A stretch of DNA of 64,000 nucleotides from Xiphydria camelus (lineage: Eukaryota > Arthropoda > Insecta > Hymenoptera > Xiphydriidae). Under the pieces are notes generated by a model, which searched no databases, was not told the DNA's origin, and was given only the letters and a program-made list of their open reading frames with translations. The stretch's first letter is position 1. Every line of letters begins with the position of its first letter. This document shows positions 37,746-46,539 of the stretch, piece after piece. The stretch covers positions 20,102,190-20,166,189 of the forward strand of contig OY783200.1 in assembly GCA_963678675.1 (NCBI GenBank), written 5' to 3'. The position numbers and the translations under genes were made by a program.

Positions 37746-37870
37746 TCATTCCATACCAAATCGGACACTTTTTGGAGTAACATTTCAGATTTTGCTCAAA
37801 TCTGGATCTATTGTAGTCTGTGTCGATGTTTAAGCGTATTTCTAAGGATTTTTCAATGAACTTTTTCTGA
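37743..37870. repeat. Partial copy of foldback family A
   Basis: GGGTCATTCCATACCAAATC followed by about 110 bp matches the first 125 bp of the palindrome at 1748-2657 with few differences. The rest of the element, including the second arm, is absent. Confidence 0.88.
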
Positions 37871-38263
37871 ACCGAATTGACACCAACTCTAACTACCGAC
37901 TCGACTTCTACCGGTATAAATGACTCGAGTACCGACCAAGCCCGGCCGAAGGTAAATTTCAAGGTCCCTGCAACTGGTCGGTTCTGCGCGGAACATCCTG
38001 TATAAAGACACACTTTGTAACGTATTTAATGCTGTTGACGGCCACTGTAGCACTGAATATTGCCTATTGCTGCGCCACCACTAGGGCATGCACGGGCCCT
38101 ATACGCTTGGCAAGTTCCCGAAAAGAGCGATGCACACGCTGCCTCGCGGTCATTGTGCGCAACTCTGGGGGGGAAGTCTCAGGTAATACCTATAGATTAC
38201 AGTACATCTTACTGGTGTAATTAAATTTATTTTCTGAGACAGCTGAAGTTTTAATCGTGTAAA

Positions 38264-38485
38264 ATGAACATGGTAATTAAGAGCGGTTTTCAAGAGATTG
38301 ATTTATCTGCCTTTCGACCCAAATCAATCTCTAAAGGCACACAATTAGTAAAAAGTTATCATGTCAGTGACGTGAAAGAATTAATCCTCGGCAACGATAG
38401 ACGTATCATTGGATCAGTCATTAGAGAAACTCCTGGAGCAAGTAGTACTCGGAAGAAAGAGAATATCTATTCTCCAGTTGTTCAG
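38264..38485 (+). CDS. N-terminal part of the ISL2EU second protein (YqaJ-associated), truncated
   Basis: The ATG at 38264 opens FQEIDLSAFRPKSISKGTQL, then VKSYHVSDVKELILGNDRR, and ends ...NIYSPVVQ at a CAG|GTGTTT donor-like site. The frame stops at 38503. The pattern KG.QLV.S.HVSDV followed by a Y.P.V end resembles the region ahead of the SWIM/YqaJ domains in transposon partner proteins. The nuclease domain itself is absent. Homology is by eye, without a catalytic motif. It points toward the THAP gene. Confidence 0.45.
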
Positions 38486-38618
38486 GTGTTTATTTATTAT
38501 TGAAAAATGATAAATTAGAGACTAAATAATTTTGGTACACACAACACACACACACACACACACACATGGCACAGAAGATTGGTGCTCATGGATATTATTT
38601 TTATTCCTAACTTCATTT

Positions 38619-39692
38619 TCATAAAGAATAATAATATAATCTGTTCGATGAGTCAAGAGTTTTGTAGTATGCTGGTTGACCCTTTTCCTTTACTTTGATA
38701 AATTCCAATAGAATATGAAAAAAGCTGAGTGTTACACCTGCCACTTGCTTCATAGTCATGTCATCCTTTATATCTTCGTATCCGACAAATCCCCATCTTG
38801 AAACGTTATCAGGACCAACACTGATTGTTCTAGTTTTTTTAAGTGCAGGTAATATTATTTTCGGTTTTAACGGTGGCTTGAGAGTGATAGAAGCTTGTGT
38901 GGAAGCTTCATGCAATGCAGAATCTCGCCAGCAAAGAAAAATAACTGGAATATTTTGGTTCATTTCCTCTTCATTGATGACTGGATCGGTTTGAATCGCA
39001 ATTTCCTTACATTCAGGTTTTGAGTTCGAAACAGGATGACTCACTGGTTCATCTGGATTAGCATCTGAGAAAAAAGGCATTATAGATATGTTCATTATAA
39101 AATATTACTAGGCAAACCTACCATAATCTTTATTTATGTTGGTTCGTGAAAGTTCCAATTTCCTTTTTCGAGCTCGTAATCGTTCCCCCCTTTTAGAATC
39201 CGTAGACGTTCGAACTTTTTTGTAAATCTCAGGGAAAATCGTCGGGTTGAATGATTCCTCCAAAGGATTATTAGATTTGACACCCCCGCGAAAATGATCA
39301 CTACAAATCCTTGAATTAATCGTCGGCAGCCATGGTTTTCCGTCTACTCTAATAATGAAATAATGAAAATTAAAGTGGATTTGTGAAATGGATTATATTA
39401 AAACTACAAATCACTGTTACTGATTTGTGATAAAAACATAACACAATACTCGTATGTTCATTTACTTCCACCACATCTTTCACTTGAATTTCGGAATAAG
39501 TTATATATTTTTTAGTAAAAACGGGGTTACTTACTGATTCCGACTCACTGCTCTTATCCATTTTTTTTTCCGTTCGGTCTCCCATGGACGATTTGGAAAC
39601 CTATGAAAATGCACTTGCGGATTTCTTTTAGGATTATTGTTGCAATTCACAACACAACAATTACGTTTTGAAGATTTTTGAGCAGGCTCCAT
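38619..39692 (-). CDS. THAP-domain transposase-like protein, three exons, about 276 aa
   Basis: Exon 1 (39535-39692) starts MEPAQKSSKRNCCVVNCNNN and ends WIRAVSRN at GTAAGT. Exon 2 (39122-39348) reads VDGKPWLPTINSRICSDHFR, then FNPTIFPEIYKK, and ends at GTAGGT. Exon 3 (38619-39064) follows TTTTTTCTCAG and ends in a stop. Phases match at both junctions. C-x4-C, then W and P, then C-x2-H (CSDH) and the PTIFP box form a complete C2CH THAP DNA-binding domain of about 90 residues. Exon 3 carries an AIQTD box typical of THAP-type transposases and then GFVGYEDIKDDMTMKQVAG, resembling the helical segment before a DDE_4 catalytic domain. The catalytic domain is absent: the frame ends after KGQPAYYKT...YYYSL. 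It is a truncated transposase, or a THAP-only protein kept as a gene. Confidence 0.8.
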
Positions 39693-39732
39693 ATTCCTTG
39701 ACACAGCTTTTCAAAGTAAATAAACCTAAACG

Positions 39733-39749
39733 CCCCCCCCCCCCCCCCC
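39733..39749. repeat. C17 homopolymer at the element end
   Basis: Seventeen consecutive C just inside the right terminus of element 1. The left terminus has a G7 run in the mirrored position, so the run is part of the TIR and has expanded on one side. Confidence 0.9.
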
Positions 39750-39971
39750 AGAGTCGCCACCACCAACTACTTGATGGCAGCACCAGAGCTACTTGCCAAG
39801 TGTATAGAGAACGCTCCGTACTGCTTCGTACACCGATACAGTGAGCGTGTTAAGTCTGAAGCTAGCGCTCGGGGAAAGGGGACTGCCGAATCGTGGTGGA
39901 GAGAGCCGATGCGTCCCGAGTTATATGGCTGCCATACTTGCGACGCCAGGAATCGCTCGGCTAAAGTGACG

Positions 39972-40192
39972 GATTCGTGCCAAATTTGGTATAGGTGGGT
40001 TTTTTGGGTCGCTGATCACGAATCTGAAATCAGTTTTCAAAAATTCAAAATTTTCCAAATTTGGCACGAATCCGTCAATTTTCGAAAATCTCGTCCGTCA
40101 TATTGGATCCGCCATCTTGCATTTTTGAAACCTGACTCCAGATTCATGATCAGCGACCCAAAAAACCCCCTATACCGTATTTGGTTTAAGTT
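39972..40192. mobile_element. Foldback MITE, about 220 bp
   Basis: GGTATAGGTGGGTTTTTTGG and GTCGCTGATCACGAATCTGA (left) pair with CAGATTCATGATCAGCGACC and CAAAAAACCCCCTATACC (right). ATTCGTGCCAAATTTGG and CCAAATTTGGCACGAAT form an additional internal pair. Confidence 0.8.
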
Positions 40193-40538
40193 GAATAAGC
40201 CATCAAGAATGTTGTCCTTCTAATGGAGAAATGACATGAATTTTGTTATGATGTTGTGTTGAAAGACAATAACATTAGAAACAAGGTGGTTTTTGAAAAA
40301 ATGAAATTAAGCGTAAAATAAGCTCAGAAATCGGTTTTGAAATATCGGCTTAGCTCCGCCCACAAGAAACGGCGCGGTGAATGCAGATAGCAGCTGTGAC
40401 GTCACGGATCGTCCGCTAGTCGCCGGCCGGCTACAAGTTTACCGCTTGCAGTTGGCGCTGTGCGCATTCTTCGTTCAGATTTTCCCAGAGTTTGGTCAAT
40501 TGCGAACTGTAGAATTTGTGCGACGTACCTACTTTAAT

Positions 40539-40701
40539 ATGACCGATAGTGTCGCAGAAAAAAAAACCGTCTCGAAGACATTATTATTGTGTCGTACCAA
40601 AGTGCAGAAATACTTCGGTAACTGCATCTGATAAGTTGTACTTCGCAATTCCACGAAATAAAGACATTCGAAGAGAATCGAATAAGTTAAATACTTATTA
40701 A
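40539..40701 (+). pseudogene. THAP-domain N-terminus of a second ISL2EU-like transposase, frameshifted
   Basis: The ATG at 40539 gives MTDSVAEKK, then a run of nine A shifts the frame. In the next frame SRRHYYCVVPKCRNTSVTAS and DKLYFAIPRNKDIRRESNK is the start of a THAP domain (C-x4-C, then F..IP). It stops at 40701 before the W, CxxH and PTIFP parts. One extra A in the homopolymer accounts for the frame change. The missing remainder would be on a further exon or was deleted when the MITE at 40752 or other repeats came in. Confidence 0.7.
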
Positions 40702-40751
40702 TTTTTTATAAATTTAATCACAATACTATCAATTTTTATGTAATCTTATTA

Positions 40752-40945
40752 CACTGAGAAAAAAAAAAGATTAAAAATTATTCCATTAGAAGGATAATCT
40801 AAGTACGAAAGGTGAAATAGATAAAAAATTATTCTAAGGAAGGTTAAATTTTAAACCCTGGAAGGATAATTTTTGATCTATTTTACCTTTCGTACTCAGA
40901 TTATCCTTCTAACAGAATAATTTTTAATCTCTTTTTTTCTCAGTG
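40752..40945. mobile_element. Palindromic MITE with TA duplication
   Basis: CACTGAGAAAAAAAAAAGAT at the left and its complement at the right, TA on both sides (40750-40751 and 40946-40947). The arms of about 85 bp are nearly complementary throughout (GGATAATCTAAGTACGAAAG with CTTTCGTACTCAGATTATCC). Confidence 0.9.
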
Positions 40946-41089
40946 TAGAATATAAGAGTAATTTGTATCTACAAACTATGTATGTATCAGCATAGATTTA
41001 AGATTGAATGATAATGATTATTTGGTCTGATTAAGGTTTTCTTTTGGGGTTTTTCCTTAATCCGTAGCAACAAATGTTGGACCATTGTT

Positions 41090-41350
41090 ATGTTCCCCAA
41101 AAGCAAATTATATAATGGATAAGACAACTTCTACATTAATTTAATCGATTACTTCATGAGTGAGAGTATTGAAATAAGCAGAAACTGCTCGATGTTAGAT
41201 ATTTATAATCCTAAGTTTAAGACTATGATTTATTACCGCAAAGGAAAGGTAAGAGAGAGAGAGGGTACAAATTTATAACTCTACCCTTGCTAAAAAGTTT
41301 TCAATACTTTACAACCGGAAAAAACCCGGCGAGCCTAGCGGCCCAGATGA
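41090..41350. repeat. Dispersed repeat segment shared with about 46540-46800
   Basis: GAAATAAGCAGAAACTGCTCG, then TTTATTACC, then CAACCGGAAAAAACCCGGCG occur in the same order near 46650-46770. In both places the GACCATAAAGGTCACATG repeat follows further downstream, so these are probably parts of one larger family. Confidence 0.6.
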
Positions 41351-41726
41351 GCATTTTCTACGGTAAATCTACTCGTTGCGAGCATAGTTTGGACATTGTG
41401 GCGGGGGTGTCTGGCAGCTGACGTCACGCAACGTAACCTCGTGTCGAGGTACCGTTTACAAGCCTTGCATCAATCCATGATTTTTAAATATTTATAGCAC
41501 GATTAACTCTTAATATTTTGCGCTACAACTTCGGTTAACGTTTTTGTGACCCAAACTCTATCGATTGCATTGTCTCCGTAATTTTCATGCACCGATCTGT
41601 AATAGATGTTGATAATTAGCTATTTTAATGTTACCTACCTATAAGATTTAGTGCACATGTGGCAGGTGAGCATCTAGCATTCAGAAAGGGGTACCTACTA
41701 ATAATGAAAATTATGGTCATACTAAC

Positions 41727-41859
41727 CTGGCAGCGCTTTAACGCCTCTTATTTCAGCACTTATAAAGTCTGACTGGCCTGCTATAAAACTGGACAACATA
41801 AACGAGTCAATTTTTGGCAAATTATCGGACTGTCCCTGAACAAAACCAGGTTCCACCAT
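41727..41859 (-). CDS. First exon of the ISL2EU-type partner protein (YqaJ-associated), element 2
   Basis: On the minus strand the ATG at 41859 reads MVEPGFVQGQSDNLPKIDSF, then MLSSFIAGQSDFISAEIRG, then VKALP, and ends one base into a codon at GTTAGT. The pattern (N)DLP+.DSFM...DF.SAE.RGVK is one I recognise from the N-terminus of the second protein of insect ISL2EU-like elements. No downstream exon with the nuclease domain was found, so it is a fragment. It faces the THAP fragment at 40539, as expected for convergent element genes. Confidence 0.55.
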
Positions 41860-42189
41860 TTTTGCCTTGTACGAGTAGCAATATCTAATGCGTTTGAAAG
41901 TAAAATATACACTGCAAACCCTTTCACGACCGACATACGCAGTCTACGCAATAGACACTACGGCTGCCGCGGACGATCCGTGACGTCACCCAGCCGACTA
42001 GCCACTCACGAAGCGTTTTCGATCACGTGATAAAGTAGGCGTTCCTCTGCGAAACAAACTTACAAATATTTCGCTTGTTGCCCGTTTTTTGGGAAAAAAA
42101 TTATCTGATATCATCTTAAGAAGGCTACTACATTGCCTTAAGCAGAAATTCCAAATGATTTAAAATTCATGTCATTTCCCCATTCAAGG

Positions 42190-42480
42190 AAATTTCACAC
42201 TGTGCTCCGCTGACCATAAAGGTCACATGAAAAAAATGGTCAAGGACATATTTGAATGTGAAATTTCCCGCTCTTTTCATTTCCGGTATCAAAAATAGGG
42301 GTTTGCATTTAAAAAGATCAATTTGACCTTGATATGACCTTGAAAGCCATGGTCAAGGTCAAATCCAATATGACCATTAGGTAGCCAGGAAAAAATCCTA
42401 AAAGTTTTGCATTAAACTTTTTTCTCGAAAATGATTTCCCGCTGAGGTAATCAGCCGTACCGGGACTTTTTGAAGACCCT
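42190..42480. repeat. LINE-like dispersed repeat H, copy 1, with nuclear-receptor half-site words
   Basis: GCTGACCATAAAGGTCACATG through CCCTGTA matches 46950-47215 closely. It contains TGACCTTGA twice and TCAAGGTCA (42325-42365), which are FTZ-F1/ERR-type half-sites. It ends in GGGACTTTTTGAAGACCCTG, the module amplified in the tandem array near 47200. Confidence 0.75.
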
Positions 42481-42905
42481 GTACATCAATTTTAACGAAA
42501 TGTAAGGAGCTCACTCCTCGCCAATGACATTGGTTTGTCATTGCTTAATGGAAACCTCGAGAAAAGGTGGGGACTTTTCTTCCATCGGGATAAGATGGGA
42601 TAATTTGAAGGAAATGGGTTCATTGGATTGAATTCTTGAACTGATCTGCCATATGAAAAAGTGAAACGTTAACTACAAGAACCTATTAATTGAATTGTTG
42701 AAATAATTTATTCTTTCATAATTTTGAATAAATTCTCAATATTTATAAAAACTATTCGAACCTAAACTAAATTATTTCTATACGCTCAGTGTATAATCAA
42801 CCCTTATGAATGTTTCAGAATTAACTATTATTTTCTCCACACTTTTTTTGGGGCTTTGGGATGTAAAAATGTTTTAAAAATAACAACGAAATAGATTTTA
42901 TAAAT

Positions 42906-42911
42906 TTTATT
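42906..42911 (-). terminator. Poly(A) signal AATAAA for the secreted-peptide gene
   Basis: AATAAA on the minus strand, 73 nt past the stop codon of the ORF at 42984-43166. Confidence 0.5.
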
Positions 42912-42983
42912 ATCTTCCTTCATTAGTTCCAACGTTTTTATCCATAGGAAAGTACTTACGGAATGCAGAATGACATCCATTTG

Positions 42984-43166
42984 TTATCCAACTCTGCGTT
43001 GTACGCATTTTGGATACAATACTATTTCATTTCCTTCTTTTCGATGAGCTACTATGCATACTAAGTCTTCTCTGCGACATTTGTAACCCTTACAAAGAGC
43101 TGCCCAACTGGTCCCGCTGATCGCCAAGATTGTCAACACCAGTACGAAAAATGCGAGGAACTTCAT
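42984..43166 (-). CDS. Small secreted cysteine peptide, 60 aa, single exon
   Basis: The first about 22 residues (MKFLAFFVLVLTILAISGTS, then WA) are a textbook signal peptide: a basic residue, a hydrophobic core, and small residues before a likely cut after WA. The predicted mature peptide is about 38 residues, starts ALCKGYKCRREDLVC, and ends YPKCVQRRVG. The cysteine spacing is C-x4-C-x6-C-x16-C, so two disulfides are possible. It is strongly basic (many K/R). The TATA box at 43247-43255 and AATAAA at 42906 frame the ORF, which supports a real transcribed gene. No family recognised: it could be an antimicrobial, salivary or venom-type, or protease-inhibitor-like peptide, and the sequence does not say which. 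It stands alone among repeats. Confidence 0.65.
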   Translation of the reverse strand: MKFLAFFVLVLTILAISGTSWAALCKGYKCRREDLVCIVAHRKEGNEIVLYPKCVQRRVG

Positions 43167-43246
43167 ATTTCCAAATTGCCTTTAACAAACGACTGTGCGA
43201 TCCACTGGAATAGTAGATGTGTGTCGATTGATCCAACATTTACTGC

Positions 43247-43255
43247 CTTATATAC
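43247..43255 (-). promoter_or_regulatory. TATA box upstream of the secreted-peptide gene
   Basis: GTATATAAG on the minus strand, about 80 nt before the ATG at 43166. This places transcription start near 43220 and gives a 5' UTR of about 55 nt. Confidence 0.55.
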
Positions 43256-43438
43256 TTATCGCCTTCGTGCATCAACAACACCTCTTATAATTGAACAAAT
43301 GCTATGCTATGCTAACCATCAACGTGATGTTGTTTTAACTTAATAAATAAGACCACTTGTTGTGTACCTACCTATTTCCAGTAAAAAAATTTGATATCAA
43401 TATTGTTTAATATTTGATGGAAAATATGTCGTTCTCGA

Positions 43439-43665
43439 TGCGATTCAAAAATGAGATCCGAAGAATAGGAATATTATGACCTTAATATAGTCCATTTTTG
43501 ATCACATTTTAATCTACTTTCAATTTGATAACGATATTTAAAAAGTATCTATTAATCAATTTAAGATGATCACTTCCATTTTCAAATTAAAAGTAGATTA
43601 AAATGTGATATAAAAATCGATATAGGTAAATGAGATAAAAATGCATCACATTATGTATTGGTATT
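43439..43665. mobile_element. Foldback MITE, family E, copy 2
   Basis: GATTCAAAAATGAGATCCGA at the left. TTTTTGATCACATTTTAATC pairs with GATTAAAATGTGATATAAAAA. Related to the copy at 28437-28700. Confidence 0.75.
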
Positions 43666-43760
43666 AGCAAAAATCAGTTCAGTAAATTTATTAAATAATC
43701 TGATGTGTACGGCGAACTGATGATGTCATGACGAAACTATTCTTAAGAAAGCAGCACGTA

Positions 43761-45763
43761 TAGTCCGGGAGGCAGCGACATTTTTACCGTGGTCATTTCA
43801 CCAAGGCTGGTTTTCATTCACATGATAGATTCCATACTGTGTGTGAGCGAAATGCTTGTCAGCTGCCGCACCGGCGGTGGGGGTGTGTACAGTAGAGCCT
43901 CAAACGCGTAAAAAAACTAGAGAAATAAAGTGATATCACCAAAGTTCAATTTTTGTTTATGGTTTATTTACATTATGTAATTATAAAAAATCGTAGTCAG
44001 CCGGACATATTTCGGGGGGAAATATGTCAGCTGGGACAATAAACATGAAGCACGCCGGTTAAAGAGGCTGCGACTTTATCAACTTTTCCCCCGCAATTCG
44101 GCTAGCTGACTTTTATTTATATTTAATACAAGTAATACTGGTTCGTGCGGTCAAATTTCAACTTTAGGGCCGGTTTTACCAACACGGTATAAACGCGGTA
44201 TAGCGCTATACTGAGAATAACCAGCAATAAGCCTTATGGTTATTCTCAGTATAGTGCTATACCGCGTTTATACCTGTTGGTAAAACCGGCCCTTAGTAGT
44301 ATAAAGAGACATTATATTTTTTGCAACAAAAGATTCGATGGTTTATTTATATTATGTAATTATAAAAAATCGTAGTCAGCTGAACATATTTCGGGGGGAA
44401 ATGTGTCAGCTGTTGACGTATACTTGCGCAATACAGACGCCACGTAAACTAATACCACCATGCTTTAAATTAAGGTATGTGATTGCTAATTCATTATATT
44501 GTATGAAAAACATCGTCAGATAGGTGTATAGTGGGGGTCAGTCCATCAGCTGGGACAAAAAACATGCAGCGCACCGGCTAAAGAGGCTGCGCATTTATAA
44601 TTTCAACTGACGACTTTTCCCCCGCAATTCAGCAAGCCGACTTTTATTTATATCTAGTACGAATAATAATAGTTCGTGTAATTAAATTTCAGCTGCGGTA
44701 GTATAAAGAAATATGAAATTTATTGCTACAAAAGATCTACCAGAGATCCGCACTTCAGCTGTACCGCATGGCTTTTAGATATTTACTCTTACATTTATGA
44801 ATATCGCCTTCTATACAATAAATCTTCTATTGATTTCTATAACTTATTTATTTCTAACAAATATTATTAAATAGTTAGATAATAATAAATAACATAATTA
44901 ACTACAATAATAATTATTATCGCCATTAAAATTGCAAGCAAGATAGACTCTTTTTAGACAATAAATTTCATGTTTCTTTATACTACCAGACCTGAAGTTT
45001 GATTACACGAACCATTATTATTCGTACTAGATATAAATAAAAGTCGGCTGGCTGAATTGCGAGGGAAAAGTCGTCAGCTGAAATTATAAATGCGCAGCCT
45101 CTTTAGCCGGTGCGCTGCATGTTTTTTGTCCCAGCTGACGGACTGATCCCCACCATACACCTAGCTGATGATGTTTTTCATAAAATATAATGAATTAGCA
45201 ATCACATAACTTAATTTAAAGTATGGTGGTATTAGTTTGCGTGGCGTCTGTATTGCGCAAGTATACGTCAACAGCTGCTACGAATTTTTATAATTACATA
45301 ATGTAAATAAACCATCGAATCTTTTGTGGCAAAAAATATAATGTCTCTTTATACTACTGAAGTTGAAATTTGATCGCACGAATCAGTATTACTTGTATTA
45401 AATATAAATAAAAATCAGCTAGCCGAATTGCGGGGGAAAAGTCGATAAAGTCGGAGCCTCTTTAGCCGGCGCGCTACATGTTTATTGTCCCAGCTGACAC
45501 ATTTCCCCCCGAAATATGTCCGGCTGACTACGATTTTTTATAATTACATAATGTAAATAAACCATAAACAAGAATTGAACTTTGGTGATATCACTTTATT
45601 TCTCTAGTTTTTTTACGCGTTTGAGGCTCTACTGTACTCACCCCCACCGCCGATGCGGCAGCTGACAAGCATTTCGCTCATACACAGTATGGAATCTATC
45701 ATGTGAATGAAAACCAGCCTTGGTGAAATGACCACGGTAAAAGTGTCGCTGCCTCCCCGACTA
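43761..45763. mobile_element. 2.0-kb foldback element with duplicated subunits in each arm
   Basis: The left end TAGTCCGGGAGGCAGCGACA is inverted against the right end TGTCGCTGCCTCCCCGACTA. The arms (about 43761-44760 and about 44955-45763) are near-complementary over most of their length. GTA flanks both ends. Within each arm a unit containing TTATGTAATTATAAAAA.TCG, CAGCTG.GACAA and CTTTTCCC.CGCAATTC occurs twice (left: about 43960 and 44338), so the structure is tandem duplication plus inversion. The central 44790-44950 is AT-rich. Only short ORFs; superfamily unknown. Confidence 0.85.
44167..44292. mobile_element. Harbinger/PIF-type MITE nested in the left arm of the foldback
   Basis: 126-bp hairpin with perfect ends GGGCCGGTTTTACCAACA and complement, flanked by TTA on both sides (44164-44166 and 44293-44295), the PIF/Harbinger target. 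The right arm of the host foldback has the uninterrupted site (CTACTGAAGTTGAAATTTGA near 45354), which proves insertion after the arms had formed. Confidence 0.9.
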
Positions 45764-45858
45764 GTAGGGTCTGCTCTCAAATATCGTATGAATGTTTATA
45801 TGAAACGATATACACCTAGAGAGAGAGAGATGATACAACTAAGGGGCCGTCCATAACG

Positions 45859-45960
45859 GCGCACCGCACCTCGCACCGCACCACGCACCGCACATCGCAC
45901 CGCACATAGCCTCGCCCATAGCATGGAGCAGTGCTCATAGTGACGCCTCGCATCTAGCCT
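45859..45960. repeat. Degenerate GCACCGCA-type tandem repeat
   Basis: Repeats of GCACCGCACCTC / GCACCGCACATC follow GGGGCCGTCCATAAC, which resembles a DNA-transposon end. The GC skew is unlike its surroundings. Confidence 0.6.
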
Positions 45961-46031
45961 AGCCTTTCAGTCATACTAAAGTCATTCTAACAGGAACTAT
46001 AATCCACTTGTCTCTAACAAATGGGGGGGAA

Positions 46032-46371
46032 ACCCTATGTTCATTAAAAAATTACGGACACGATGCAATTGATTTTATTGAAATCCGTTAAGAACTTGCG
46101 GCGAAATTAATTATTAAAAAGTAATTAATATTTTGAATTTATTCGGCATTGATGACGTCATATCAAGGCTCATGAGGATAATGTTTATATTAACGATAGC
46201 AAATGCGATTATCTTAATTGATATACTGATTAATTGATATATGATATCATCAATTCCGAATAAATTCAAAACATTTATAACTGTTTAATAATTAATTTCT
46301 CCATAAATTCTTAACGGATTTCAATAAAATCAATTGCATTATGTCCGTAATTTTTTAATGAATATAGGGTT
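46032..46371. mobile_element. Foldback element, family F, complete
   Basis: ACCCTATGTTCATTAAAAAA and the right end TTTTTTAATGAATATAGGGT are inverted. The arms of about 130 bp also share TGCAATTGATTTTATTGAAA and TTTCAATAAAATCAATTGCA. A half copy lies at 23155-23335. Confidence 0.88.
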
Positions 46372-46539
46372 TTTCTCTCTGGGTCAGAGGTTTAAAAACA
46401 TCCTGTATATATTGAACTGTATTAAGCCATTGACCTTGAAATTTTTAAATCCTTTTTCTTTAATTTTTTAACCTTTCAGCGGAAGATGAGATTTCACCTC
46501 CGTGGACTCCTCCGTGTCTCTCATTCAGAAGTCAACGCT

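Larger units (their letters stand above)
38162..39754. mobile_element. ISL2EU-like (Harbinger-related) DNA element 1, internally deleted
   Basis: ACTCTGGGGGGG at 38162 and its complement ending 39754 bound a segment holding two convergent genes: a plus-strand ORF from the left and a THAP transposase-like gene from the right. Two-gene convergent structure with a THAP protein and a YqaJ/SWIM-type partner is what is known of ISL2EU elements. Outside these G/C runs, CTATAC.CTTGGCAAGT occurs in inverted orientation on both sides (about 38100 and 39800), so the true ends may lie up to 100 bp further out. The 3' halves of both genes are missing, which indicates an internal deletion. No clear target duplication was found. 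Confidence 0.6.
40377..42010. mobile_element. ISL2EU-like DNA element 2, degraded
   Basis: TGACGTCACGGATCGTCC at 40395 and its exact complement at 41971 face each other. The outer sequences (GCGCGGTGAATGCAGATAG and, inverted, GCTTCGTGAGTGGCTAG) also align loosely. Between them lie a THAP N-terminus on the plus strand and the partner-protein first exon on the minus strand, again convergent, with the centre lost or replaced. A MITE has inserted at 40752-40945. Exact ends uncertain. Confidence 0.55.

Noticed and set aside
45778..45850. Short AGAGAG run considered as part of an array
   Set aside because: Only about 5 units; not a CRISPR or satellite structure. Nothing in the window resembles a CRISPR array or bacterial system.
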